Origin: Synergistaceae bacterium
Lineage (GTDB): Bacteria > Synergistota > Synergistia > Synergistales > Aminobacteriaceae
NCBI GenBank assembly: GCA_012523155.1
Contig: JAAYJB010000033.1
Coordinates: 1 to 15,511, forward strand
DNA length: 15,511 bases
Reading direction: 5' to 3'
Part shown: in pieces, positions 1-6,782 of the stretch
How positions within the stretch are numbered: the stretch's first letter is position 1
Layout of the letters: each line of letters opens with the position of its first letter
The notes under the pieces: generated by a model
What the model saw: only the letters and a program-made list of their open reading frames with translations
The model's database searches: none
What the model was told of the DNA's origin: nothing
Position numbers and translations under genes: made by a program

Positions 1-237
1 GCCGAGATTTTTGCCTCCGGGAGCATCTGCGTCTGGGGCAGGCTCAAGGGAGTCGCCCATGCGGGACTCGACGGGCATGAGGAACATACGGTCATTGCCG
101 GGGTCTTCGAGGCGAAACAGGTGCGGATAGGCGGAAAAGTCAGCTCGGCTCTCGGACGTTCCATGGAATGGTGGGGAAAACCTGTTATCATTACCCTGGA
201 GAACAATTCTCTTGTGGTACGGGAATTGAAATTATAA
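1..237 (+). CDS. minC: Septum site-determining protein MinC, C-terminal part (5' end outside window)
   Basis: MinC inhibits FtsZ polymerisation. Its C-terminal beta-helix domain dimerises, binds MinD and targets septal FtsZ. Only the last 78 codons lie here, read in frame 1 to TAA at 235-237. The visible residues include the GSICVWGRLKGVAHAG stretch, which matches the repetitive beta-helix rungs of MinC (GSIxVxGxLxGxAxAG), and a hydrophobic end ENNSLVVRELKL. The start and the N-terminal FtsZ-inhibiting domain lie upstream of the window. The identity is reinforced by minD and minE directly downstream in canonical order. A 64-base gap separates its stop from the chosen minD start. Confidence 0.9.
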   Translation, partial: AEIFASGSICVWGRLKGVAHAGLDGHEEHTVIAGVFEAKQVRIGGKVSSALGRSMEWWGKPVIITLENNSLVVRELKL

Positions 238-285
238 AACGAACAGATGCCCCGGGAGCCTGATTTCAAGGCCCCGAAGGGCGGG

Positions 286-293
286 AAGGGGAG
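286..293 (+). promoter_or_regulatory. Shine-Dalgarno of minD, decides the start
   Basis: AAGGGGAG lies 8 bases before GTG 302 but only 2 bases before the in-frame TTG 296. Normal spacing therefore favours GTG 302 as the start codon. Confidence 0.65.
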
Positions 294-301
294 AATTGCC
301 T

Positions 302-1108
302 GTGGATCCTCGGGTGATAGTCGTTACATCAGGAAAAGGCGGCGTAGGAAAGACAACCACGACCTCAAATATTTCTGTGGCCCTCGCAAGGGCCGGACAC
401 AAGGTCGTTGCGGTGGATGCGGACATCGGGCTGAGAAACCTTGACGTTATGATGGGGCTGGAGAACAGGGTCGTCTACAACTTCATCGACGTTCTGGAGG
501 GAACATGCAGGCTCAACCAGGCTCTTGTGAGAGACAAGCGGGTCGACAACCTGTTCCTGCTGCCGGCAGCCCAGACACGAACCAAGGAATCGGTCAATTC
601 CGGCCAGATGGAAGAGCTGTGCGATATGCTCCGGAAGGAGTTCGACTTTATCATTCTCGACAGCCCTGCAGGCATCGAGGGCGGCTTCAGAAACGCAGCA
701 GTCGGCGCCGACGAGGCTCTCGTGATAACCACCCCGGAAGTACCGGCAGTCCGGGACGCCGACAGGATCATCGGCCTCCTTGAATCAATGGGGAAAGGCC
801 CCATAAGGCTGGTTATAAACCGTCTCAAGCCGCGGCTTGTCAAGGAGGGTGAGATGCTCGATGTACGGGATGTCCTTGATATACTGGCCATCGACCTCAT
901 CGGCATTGTCCCGGAAGATGAGAGTGTCGTGAAGTCGGCTAACAGGGGCGAACCCCTGACGTTCAGCGATTCGGCCCCTGCGGCGCAGGCCTTTCAGAGA
1001 ATTGCCTCGAGACTCGTGGGAGAGGACGTTCCCTTCCCTGTTCTGAACGACGAAAACGGGAGAGGAATTCTCGCCGGCATCCGGAAACTGTTCGGCATGA
1101 AAGGATAG
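302..1108 (+). CDS. minD: Septum site-determining protein MinD (ParA-type ATPase)
   Basis: MinD is a membrane-associated ATPase that recruits MinC to the membrane and cycles under MinE control to keep Z-rings away from the poles. The 268-residue product has the deviant Walker A motif GKGGVGKT at residues 11-18, the VDADIGLRNLD segment around Asp39, and the switch II/Walker B-like ILDSPAGIE with Asp120. It ends in a basic amphipathic helix (ILAGIRKLFGMKG), the membrane-targeting sequence typical of MinD. I prefer GTG 302 over TTG 296 because the Shine-Dalgarno is 8 bases from the former and 2 from the latter; the longer form would add only two residues. Length is normal for the family. minE follows after 12 bases, and the unit is expected to be co-transcribed with minC. 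Confidence 0.96.
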   Translation: MDPRVIVVTSGKGGVGKTTTTSNISVALARAGHKVVAVDADIGLRNLDVMMGLENRVVYNFIDVLEGTCRLNQALVRDKRVDNLFLLPAAQTRTKESVNSGQMEELCDMLRKEFDFIILDSPAGIEGGFRNAAVGADEALVITTPEVPAVRDADRIIGLLESMGKGPIRLVINRLKPRLVKEGEMLDVRDVLDILAIDLIGIVPEDESVVKSANRGEPLTFSDSAPAAQAFQRIASRLVGEDVPFPVLNDENGRGILAGIRKLFGMKG

Positions 1109-1120
1109 GGGGAAATGGCC

Positions 1121-1462
1121 ATGGCTATGGAATTTCTGAAGAAATTTTTCGGATCTGCCGGTTCGAAGAAAGTTGCGAAAGAACGTCTGCAGATCGTTCT
1201 GATACATGACAGGGCCGATATTTCGCCCGAAATGCTTGAAAATCTGCGGAGAGATATGATCAGCGTGATCACACGATATATGGATATCGATACCTCGAAG
1301 ATCGAGATGGATTTCGACCGGGCTGACCGCTCAGTCGCGTTTGTCGCCAACATTCCGGTGATCAGGATAAAGAGGGGAGTTGCCCCGGAAAAGCAGGAGC
1401 CTGGGACGTCAAATGGAGGAGAAAAAGCATACTCTAAGAGAAAATCTGGCCAGCCTGGATAG
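1121..1462 (+). CDS. minE: Cell division topological specificity factor MinE, with extended C-terminus
   Basis: MinE stimulates MinD ATPase activity and displaces MinC, giving the system its topological specificity. The N-terminus (MEFLKKFFG) is the amphipathic membrane-binding helix. The AKERLQIVLIHDRA segment is the family's MinD-contact region. The following helix and strands (LRRDMISVITRYMDID, then VAFVANIPVI) form the topological specificity domain. Three in-frame ATGs (1115, 1121, 1127) are possible. The AGGGGG at 1107-1112 sits 8 bases from 1121, so I chose that, giving 113 residues. This is longer than the roughly 90 residues usual for MinE. The extra part is a polar, basic tail after IKRGVAPEK, and its last 50 bases overlap the start of rodA. 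Confidence 0.93.
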   Translation: MAMEFLKKFFGSAGSKKVAKERLQIVLIHDRADISPEMLENLRRDMISVITRYMDIDTSKIEMDFDRADRSVAFVANIPVIRIKRGVAPEKQEPGTSNGGEKAYSKRKSGQPG

Positions 1463-2519
1463 GATACAGTTTTTTTCAGTTCTTGCGCTCTACTCCCTGG
1501 GCGTGCTCTCCATATTCAGTGCGGGAGCGGGATGGGAGGGCCAGGGCGGTGGTTTCGCCGTAAGACAGCTGGTGTGGGGGGCCATTTCCGCAGCTGCGTT
1601 TCTGGTGACTCTACAGATAGGACACGGAAAATTCTTTTCCTGGGCCTATCGTTTCTATTTCTTTGCACTGATCCTGCTATTCGGAGTTATGCTGGCCGGA
1701 TTGACGGTGAAAGGTTCACAGAGCTGGTTTCATTTTGGTTTTTTCCGGTTTCAGCCGGCGGAATTCGGCAAGATAGCGCTGATCCTGGTGATGGCGAAAC
1801 ATCTGTGCCGGTATCCGCCGACAGGTATGGCTTCATTTCTCGGAAGCCTGGCGCTGGCAGGAATATCCGGCTTCCTGGTACTTCTTCAGCCCGATATGGG
1901 AAGCACCATGGTCTACGGGGTTACAGCCTTTGTCTGCATCGTTGTTGCGGGTGCGCCGTGGAAATATCCGGTGGGTCTGATCGGTCTCGTTCTGGGTGTT
2001 TTCCCCTTTTTATGGCATTTTCTCAAGGAATACCAGAAGATGCGGATCCGGGTTTTCCTTGATCCCTGGATCGACCCCCTCGGTGCCGGCTACAACGTGA
2101 TCCAGTCAAGGATCGCCGTGGGTTCGGGAGGTCTGCTCGGAAAGGGATTCATGGAGGGGCTGCAGAGCAAGCTGAGATTTCTTCCCGAACCTCATACAGA
2201 TTTTATTTTCAGCGTGTACTGTGAAGAGTTCGGTTTTATCGGTTCCATAGGGATGCTCCTGCTCTTCGGCATCCTTTTCTGGAGGCTGGCCGAGACAGCT
2301 GTGCGGACCAGGGACAGCCGGGCAAAGGTGCTTCTCGCGGGGATCTCGGCCTGGATCTGGTTCCAGATGGCCGAGAGCATCGGGATGAGCATGGGACTTC
2401 TCCCGGTCACCGGACTGCCTCTTCCATTCGTAAGCTACGGAGGAAGCTCGCTGCTCGCCCTGTCCATTGCGCTCGGACTCGCACAGAGTGTCTATATTTC
2501 GACGCTGAAAACGTATTGA
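1413..2519 (+). CDS. rodA: SEDS-family peptidoglycan glycosyltransferase RodA
   Basis: RodA polymerises lipid II into glycan strands during cell elongation, working with a class B penicillin-binding protein at the cytoplasmic membrane. The 368-residue product is a multi-pass membrane protein with family hallmarks: FQPAEFGKIALILVMAKH, LQPDMGSTMV, and GAGYNVIQSRIAVGSGGLLG. LPEPHTDFIF follows (His261-Thr-Asp263), where Asp263 matches the essential loop aspartate of E. coli RodA (Asp262). LPFVSYGGSS begins at residue 337. The IQSRIAVGSGG...LPEPHTDFIF stretch points to RodA rather than FtsW or SpoVE. I chose ATG 1413 (MEEKKHTLREN) because it leaves a normal short cytoplasmic N-terminus. Its ribosome site is weak (GGGA at 1403-1406, or AGGAG at 1395-1399). 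It overlaps minE by 50 bases, so translation may depend on minE translation. The position after minCDE is common in bacteria that carry both modules. Confidence 0.95.
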   Translation: MEEKKHTLRENLASLDRIQFFSVLALYSLGVLSIFSAGAGWEGQGGGFAVRQLVWGAISAAAFLVTLQIGHGKFFSWAYRFYFFALILLFGVMLAGLTVKGSQSWFHFGFFRFQPAEFGKIALILVMAKHLCRYPPTGMASFLGSLALAGISGFLVLLQPDMGSTMVYGVTAFVCIVVAGAPWKYPVGLIGLVLGVFPFLWHFLKEYQKMRIRVFLDPWIDPLGAGYNVIQSRIAVGSGGLLGKGFMEGLQSKLRFLPEPHTDFIFSVYCEEFGFIGSIGMLLLFGILFWRLAETAVRTRDSRAKVLLAGISAWIWFQMAESIGMSMGLLPVTGLPLPFVSYGGSSLLALSIALGLAQSVYISTLKTY

Positions 2520-2528
2520 AGCTTTTCA

Positions 2529-2568
2529 GGCGGCCGTTCCGCACTTTTTTCCTGTGCGGCATGCCGCC
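2529..2568 (+). other. Two-tiered stem-loop after rodA
   Basis: The outer stem is GGCGGC (2529-2534) with GCCGCC (2563-2568). After a small internal loop, the inner stem is CCGCAC (2539-2544) with GTGCGG (2554-2559), closing a 9-base loop. A short ATTTT follows. This could be a weak terminator or mRNA-stabilising hairpin ending the min-rodA transcript. The structure is deduced by pairing only. Confidence 0.5.
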
Positions 2569-2577
2569 ATTTTGAAG

Positions 2578-2617
2578 CGGTCCCCTGCGGAAGAGCGGGA
2601 AGGGACCGGGAATTTTT
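2578..2617 (+). terminator. Stem-loop plus T-run before the radical SAM gene (terminator or attenuator)
   Basis: CGGTCCC (2578-2584) pairs perfectly with GGGACCG (2602-2608) around a 17-base loop. The stem is followed by GG, AA and five T residues (2613-2617). The shape resembles an intrinsic terminator with a slightly displaced T-run. It ends two bases before the AGGAGG ribosome site of the next gene, so no promoter fits between them. It may act as an attenuator or leaky terminator rather than a clean operon boundary. Confidence 0.45.
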
Positions 2618-2618
2618 C

Positions 2619-2624
2619 AGGAGG
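2619..2624 (+). promoter_or_regulatory. Strong Shine-Dalgarno of the radical SAM gene
   Basis: A consensus AGGAGG lies 6 bases before ATG 2631, directly after the T-run of the preceding stem-loop. It fixes the start codon. Confidence 0.8.
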
Positions 2625-2630
2625 AACTCA

Positions 2631-4517
2631 ATGGTCTTTCCAGAATATGGCGATGCCATGTGGCCGCTTCTCTCGAACGTAAAGCGGCCCTCCAGGTATG
2701 CCGGGGCAGAGTACGGCTCGATTCCGCCGAAAGAAGACGGTAAGGGGCTCGTCCGGTTTTGCCTTGCTTTTCCGGACGTCTACGAAATAGGGATGAGCTA
2801 TCTTGGCTTCCAGATACTCTATTTTCTTCTCAAGAGCCTGCCGCTGGCCGATGCAGACAGGGCCTACTGTCCGTGGACCGATCTTGAGGGACTTATGAGA
2901 GAAGGCGGCGTCCCTCTCTCCGGAATTGAGAGCGAAATACCGCTGAACAGTTTTGACGTGGTTGGGTTCACCCTGCAGTACGAACTTAGTTATTCCAACA
3001 TCCTCACCATGCTTGACCTGGGACGGATCCCACTGTTCACCGCCGACAGGGGAGAGAATGACCCCCTTGTGTGCGGCGGAGGTCCCGGAGCTCTCGCGCC
3101 TGAACCTGTCGCGCCGTTCTTCGACTTTTTCTGTGTGGGAGAGGCAGAGGAACTCCTGCCTGAGGTCGTATCAGTGCTTTCATCGATGAAAGGCAGTCAG
3201 AGAGCAGAGCGTCTCCTGGCCCTTTCATCGATCGAAGGCGTGTACGTTCCGTCGCTTGTCCATTGGGATTCCCTGCCCGGCGGAGGTTCGGCATTCTCGC
3301 CTCTCGGTCCCGGGGTTTCGTTTCCGGTGCGAAGGAGAATAGTGGAGTCTCTTGACGAGGCTTTCTATCCCGATATGCTCCTTGTTCCATCAGGAGGCAT
3401 AGTCCATGACCGGGTCCCCATGGAGCTCTTCAGAGGCTGTACCAGGGGATGCCGGTTCTGCCAGGCCGGAATGGTGACCCGTCCCGTGCGCGAGAGGCAG
3501 GTCAGTACCGTGGTGGACCGGACCCTTTCACTGGTGGAACGGACGGGCTGGGAAGAGGTAGGACTCCTGTCACTTGCCTCGTGTGATTACAGCGGTATCT
3601 TTCCGGTTATACGGGAGCTCTCGAAGGCTCTTGAGAATAAACATGTGAAAGTGAGCCTTCCGAGCCTGAGAATGGACAGTTTTTCCGTGAACCTTGCGGC
3701 GGAGATGGAATCCATGCGCAGGGGAGGTCTGACCTTCGCGCCTGAGGCCGGCACGCAGAGGCTGAGGAACGTGATCAACAAGGGTGTCACCGACGAAGAT
3801 TTCAACCAGTGCCTTGAGACGGCTTTCTCCCGGGGCTGGAACAGAGTCAAGCTCTATTTCATGATGGGGTTGCCTACTGAGTCCGGGAATGACCTGGACG
3901 GGATACTTGAGCTTGCTGAACGGTCGCTTATCATAGGAAAGAGAGCTGGGAAGAAAGTCACCGTATCTCTTTCCGTAGCCGGCTTTGTTCCCAAACCCCA
4001 CACTCCCTTCCAGTGGGAGCCCCAGGCTGGAGTGGACGAACTCCGTGAGAAGGGGAGGTATCTGAAGGGCAAACTCGGTGCCAGGTTCGGCGGCAGGAAC
4101 AGTCGTATTTCCCTGAAGTATCACGAACCGGAGCAGACCGTTCTCGAGGGTGTTTTCGCAAGGGGAGACCGCCGGCTTGCCGACGCCATCCTGGCTGCGT
4201 GGAGAAAGGGTGCCAGATTCGACGGATGGAGCGAGACGTTTTCTTTCCCGCTCTGGATGGAGGCTTTCGGGGAGGCGTCCATAGACCCGCTGCACTATAC
4301 CGAAAGAAGACGGGCGGACGATGAAGGGCTCCCCTGGGATCATATCGACGCAGGAGTCTCAAAGGCTTTTCTGCTCAGGGAGAGGGACAAGGCACTTCAG
4401 GAAGAACTTTCCCCGGACTGCAGGCCTCTCGCCGGTATGGAAGGGGCAGCCTGCAGGGCATGCGGCGTTGAGGATTTATGTCCCGCTGCAGGAAAACTGA
4501 GGAATAACAATGGTTAG
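2631..4517 (+). CDS. B12-binding-domain radical SAM protein, TIGR03960-like, function unknown
   Basis: The 628-residue protein has an N-terminal Rossmann-like region (about 40-200) resembling cobalamin-binding domains, then a radical SAM core. The core has CTRGCRFC with Cys270, Cys274 and Cys277, the CX3CX2C ligands of the 4Fe-4S cluster, and other core landmarks such as TFAPEAGTQRLRNVINKG. The C-terminal region contains LPWDHIDAGVSKAFLLRE followed by a cysteine group (Cys597, 608, 611, 617) that could bind a second metal centre. From memory, this architecture is the TIGR03960 family, whose reaction is not established. It is usually encoded with, or fused to, a DUF2344 domain, as is true of the next gene here. 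A consensus AGGAGG supports ATG 2631. The gene overlaps the next by 8 bases. RNase E/G nearby hints at an RNA-related substrate, which is inference only. Confidence 0.9.
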   Translation: MVFPEYGDAMWPLLSNVKRPSRYAGAEYGSIPPKEDGKGLVRFCLAFPDVYEIGMSYLGFQILYFLLKSLPLADADRAYCPWTDLEGLMREGGVPLSGIESEIPLNSFDVVGFTLQYELSYSNILTMLDLGRIPLFTADRGENDPLVCGGGPGALAPEPVAPFFDFFCVGEAEELLPEVVSVLSSMKGSQRAERLLALSSIEGVYVPSLVHWDSLPGGGSAFSPLGPGVSFPVRRRIVESLDEAFYPDMLLVPSGGIVHDRVPMELFRGCTRGCRFCQAGMVTRPVRERQVSTVVDRTLSLVERTGWEEVGLLSLASCDYSGIFPVIRELSKALENKHVKVSLPSLRMDSFSVNLAAEMESMRRGGLTFAPEAGTQRLRNVINKGVTDEDFNQCLETAFSRGWNRVKLYFMMGLPTESGNDLDGILELAERSLIIGKRAGKKVTVSLSVAGFVPKPHTPFQWEPQAGVDELREKGRYLKGKLGARFGGRNSRISLKYHEPEQTVLEGVFARGDRRLADAILAAWRKGARFDGWSETFSFPLWMEAFGEASIDPLHYTERRRADDEGLPWDHIDAGVSKAFLLRERDKALQEELSPDCRPLAGMEGAACRACGVEDLCPAAGKLRNNNG

Positions 4518-5193
4518 GGCCAGGTTTACCTACGCAAAACGGGGACGTGCCTGTTTCATTCCCCATATAGCCATCCCCTCGGTGTTCTCGAGAAGCGGTA
4601 CAAGAGCGGGTATCCCCTTCCTGTACTCGGAGGGGTTTACTCCCCGTCCGAAGATAAGCCTCGGCCCGGAGCTCTCAGTGGGTGTACCAGCTCTGTGTGA
4701 ACCTTTCGAGGTCTGGGTCGAGTACTTCGACGAATCGATGGCCGAACGATGGAACCGCTGTCTTCCACCAGGGTTTTTCATCACGGGGGGAAAAGCCGTA
4801 GAAGCCCTCCCCGGAACGGAGGGGGCGAAGTCCCTGAATAAGTGGTGCAGGGCTTCTTCCTGCCTTTTTGCCCTCAGGGACGGAAGCGTCTCCGGCGTGA
4901 GAAAATGCCTTGAGGAACTGCGGGGAGAAGGAACTGTCCTGTATTTCGAGGAGTTCCCCTTGTCCGGAGTAGGTTTTTACAGGTGCATAATGGAGGATCC
5001 CTCGAAAAGGGGGCCGGGACTGCTTGTAAAGGCACTTGCGGCAAAAGGCGCGATCAGCGGATGGGCTGATCTGCTTATTGTTCGCGAGGCGGTCGGAGAA
5101 CTTGTTTACCCTGATGAAAAGTGCGGATCTCCTGTCGTCCGCTGCCTCGTGGAACAGTCTGTGCCCGGATGCCCGGAGAAAGATATTTCATGA
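4510..5193 (+). CDS. DUF2344 / TIGR03936 protein, partner of the upstream radical SAM protein
   Basis: This 227-residue protein has no established function. The N-terminus is diagnostic of the family: RARFTYAKRGRACFIPHIA, then a segment reading YSEGFTPRPKISLGPELSVG, corresponding to the usual YSxGFNPHPKISxxxPLxVG. In some genomes the domain is fused to the C-terminus of the TIGR03960 radical SAM protein, so the two probably act in one complex or on one substrate. ATG 4510 is preceded by GAGGA (4499-4503) at 6 bases and overlaps the upstream stop by 8 bases, suggesting translational coupling. The residues after about 90 are less conserved to my eye. rng begins 68 bases after its stop. Confidence 0.87.
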   Translation: MVRARFTYAKRGRACFIPHIAIPSVFSRSGTRAGIPFLYSEGFTPRPKISLGPELSVGVPALCEPFEVWVEYFDESMAERWNRCLPPGFFITGGKAVEALPGTEGAKSLNKWCRASSCLFALRDGSVSGVRKCLEELRGEGTVLYFEEFPLSGVGFYRCIMEDPSKRGPGLLVKALAAKGAISGWADLLIVREAVGELVYPDEKCGSPVVRCLVEQSVPGCPEKDIS

Positions 5194-5245
5194 CGGGACA
5201 CCGGGGAGCAGGAAAGACAATAGAGGGAAGCGCCGGCTTCCCCCG

Positions 5246-5254
5246 GGAGGAGGG
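5246..5254 (+). promoter_or_regulatory. Shine-Dalgarno of rng, decides the start
   Basis: GGAGGAGGG lies 7 bases before GTG 5262. The earlier in-frame ATG 5190 has only GGAG at 5175-5178, 11 bases away, so GTG 5262 is the better start. Confidence 0.75.
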
Positions 5255-5261
5255 CGTCTCC

Positions 5262-6782
5262 GTGAATGATAAGAGTACGGAACCTGGCGCCGCAAACAGA
5301 AAGATAGTCGCTAACTGCATCGATGCGGAGGAGACACGGGTAGCTATCCTCGAGGACGGACGGCTTGCCGATCTTTTCGTGGAGCGCATGTGGGAGCGGC
5401 AGAAAACAGGTGAAATATACAAGGCCAGGGTCGAGAGCGTTCTGCCGGGCATTCACGCTTCATTCGTCAACCTTGGCGACGGACGGAACGCGTTTCTTTA
5501 CCTGAACGACGCCAGAGGGCTGGATCTTCAGCCGAACCAGGAACTGCTTGTCCAGGTGACTAAGACTGCCAGGAAGAACAAGGGTGCCCGGGTCACCTCG
5601 AGGATCTCCCTCCCCGGCCGCTACATGGTCCTGGTTCCTCACGGTCAGGAATCCGGGGTTTCAAAGCGGATACTCGACGAGAACGAACGGAAGAGGCTGA
5701 AGGCAATAGCCAGGGAGCTCCGCGGGGAAGACTACGGCATCATTGTGCGGACTGCAGCTGAAGGCGTCGACGAGGAAGGACTGGCCCACGACGTGGAGAT
5801 CCTGCTCGCCCTCTGGAGGGAGATCGAGCACAACGGCCGTGTGCAGTCGGCCCCGTGTCTGCTGTACAGGGATCTCGGGCTGATCGGACGCGTTATAAGG
5901 GATGAACTCACCGATGAAGTGTCCGAGATCATCGTGGACGGGGCGGAGGAATTTGAAAACGTCAAAAACAGCCTCTCCCTCTTTCCCGCCGGGAGTGTAC
6001 CGGAAGTGAGCCTGTATAACGGAACCATTCCCCTGTTCGAGTTCTACGGTATCGAAAAAGAGATCGATGCCTCGCTGGAGCGGAAGGTCTGGCTTGATTC
6101 AGGCGCTTACCTCATAATCGATTACACGGAGGCACTTACCGTCATCGATGTGAACACGGGAAAATTCGTGGGAAAAACAGATCTCAGGCACACAGTGCTC
6201 GAAACCAACCTCGAAGCTGCTGCGGAGATCGCCCGCCAGCTCAGGTTGAGGGCTATCGGGGGCATTGTGGTCATCGACTTTATCGACATGGATTTTGAGC
6301 AGGACAGGGCCCTTCTCCTGAAGCGGCTCGAGGATGTTTTTCAGCCCGACAGGTACCGGGCCAGGGTCTTCGGTGTCTCACAGCTCGGGCTTGTGGAGAT
6401 CACGAGGAAAAGGGCAAGGCCTGATATCCGGTCAACACTTACAAGAAGCTGCCCCTTCTGCGGAGGCAACGGATGGGTCCTCAGGGAGGATTCCATATCC
6501 ATGACCATAAAACGTTTCCTGCGTAAGGTATCGTGCTCCAACAGGTCTGAGGCCATGCTTCTTGAAACCAACCCGGTTGTGGCGCAGTACATTTATGAAA
6601 CATACCTTCCTCTGTGGGAAGAGGAGCTCGGGAGAAAGATTTTCCTTGCGGCGGTCCCCGAGTTTTCATGGAGCAAGTTCCGGCTGGACGCCCAGGGGGG
6701 CCTTGAGCAGGTAGAGCATCGGATAGAGCAGATGGAGAAGTGGGAGGCCCGGCTCGTTGTATATCGAACGTCTTCATCTTAG
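5262..6782 (+). CDS. rng: Ribonuclease E/G family endoribonuclease (RNase G)
   Basis: RNase G cleaves single-stranded RNA in AU-rich regions and works in 5' maturation of 16S rRNA and mRNA decay. With GTG 5262 the protein has 506 residues, close to RNase G and without the long C-terminal scaffold of RNase E. An S1 RNA-binding domain spans about residues 45-125, including GEIYKARVESVLPG and RNAFLYLND. The DNase I-like catalytic part has ALTVIDVNTGKF with Asp296 and GGIVVIDFIDMD with Asp339, equivalent to Asp303 and Asp346 of E. coli RNase E. CPFC (Cys397, Cys400) is the zinc-link motif. ATG 5190, overlapping the upstream stop as ATGA, would add 24 residues unlike the family and has a poorer ribosome site. 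The last 26 bases overlap smc. Confidence 0.95.
   Translation: MNDKSTEPGAANRKIVANCIDAEETRVAILEDGRLADLFVERMWERQKTGEIYKARVESVLPGIHASFVNLGDGRNAFLYLNDARGLDLQPNQELLVQVTKTARKNKGARVTSRISLPGRYMVLVPHGQESGVSKRILDENERKRLKAIARELRGEDYGIIVRTAAEGVDEEGLAHDVEILLALWREIEHNGRVQSAPCLLYRDLGLIGRVIRDELTDEVSEIIVDGAEEFENVKNSLSLFPAGSVPEVSLYNGTIPLFEFYGIEKEIDASLERKVWLDSGAYLIIDYTEALTVIDVNTGKFVGKTDLRHTVLETNLEAAAEIARQLRLRAIGGIVVIDFIDMDFEQDRALLLKRLEDVFQPDRYRARVFGVSQLGLVEITRKRARPDIRSTLTRSCPFCGGNGWVLREDSISMTIKRFLRKVSCSNRSEAMLLETNPVVAQYIYETYLPLWEEELGRKIFLAAVPEFSWSKFRLDAQGGLEQVEHRIEQMEKWEARLVVYRTSSS
6742..6747 (+). promoter_or_regulatory. Shine-Dalgarno of smc inside the end of rng
   Basis: GGGAGG lies 9 bases before TTG 6757. 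It is the only well-placed ribosome site compatible with a full SMC N-terminus, supporting the unusual TTG start. Confidence 0.65.

Noticed and set aside
212..238. Possible promoter ahead of minD: TTGTGG and TATAAA, 15 bases apart
   Set aside because: The -35 match is poor and the spacing short, the site lies mostly inside minC, and minC-minD co-transcription explains the layout.
253..276. Small hairpin in the minC-minD gap (CGGG/CCCG plus GCC/GGC with one bulged A)
   Set aside because: Only seven pairs with a bulge and no T-run. Such stems are frequent by chance in GC-rich DNA.
3570..4343. A 257-codon minus-strand open frame opposite the radical SAM gene
   Set aside because: It is antisense to conserved core motifs, has no domain resemblance and no convincing ribosome site; it is a shadow frame.
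5190..5261. GAGKT in an N-terminal extension of RNase G, resembling a P-loop
   Set aside because: The segment is probably not translated with rng, and there is no hydrophobic strand or Walker B to go with it.
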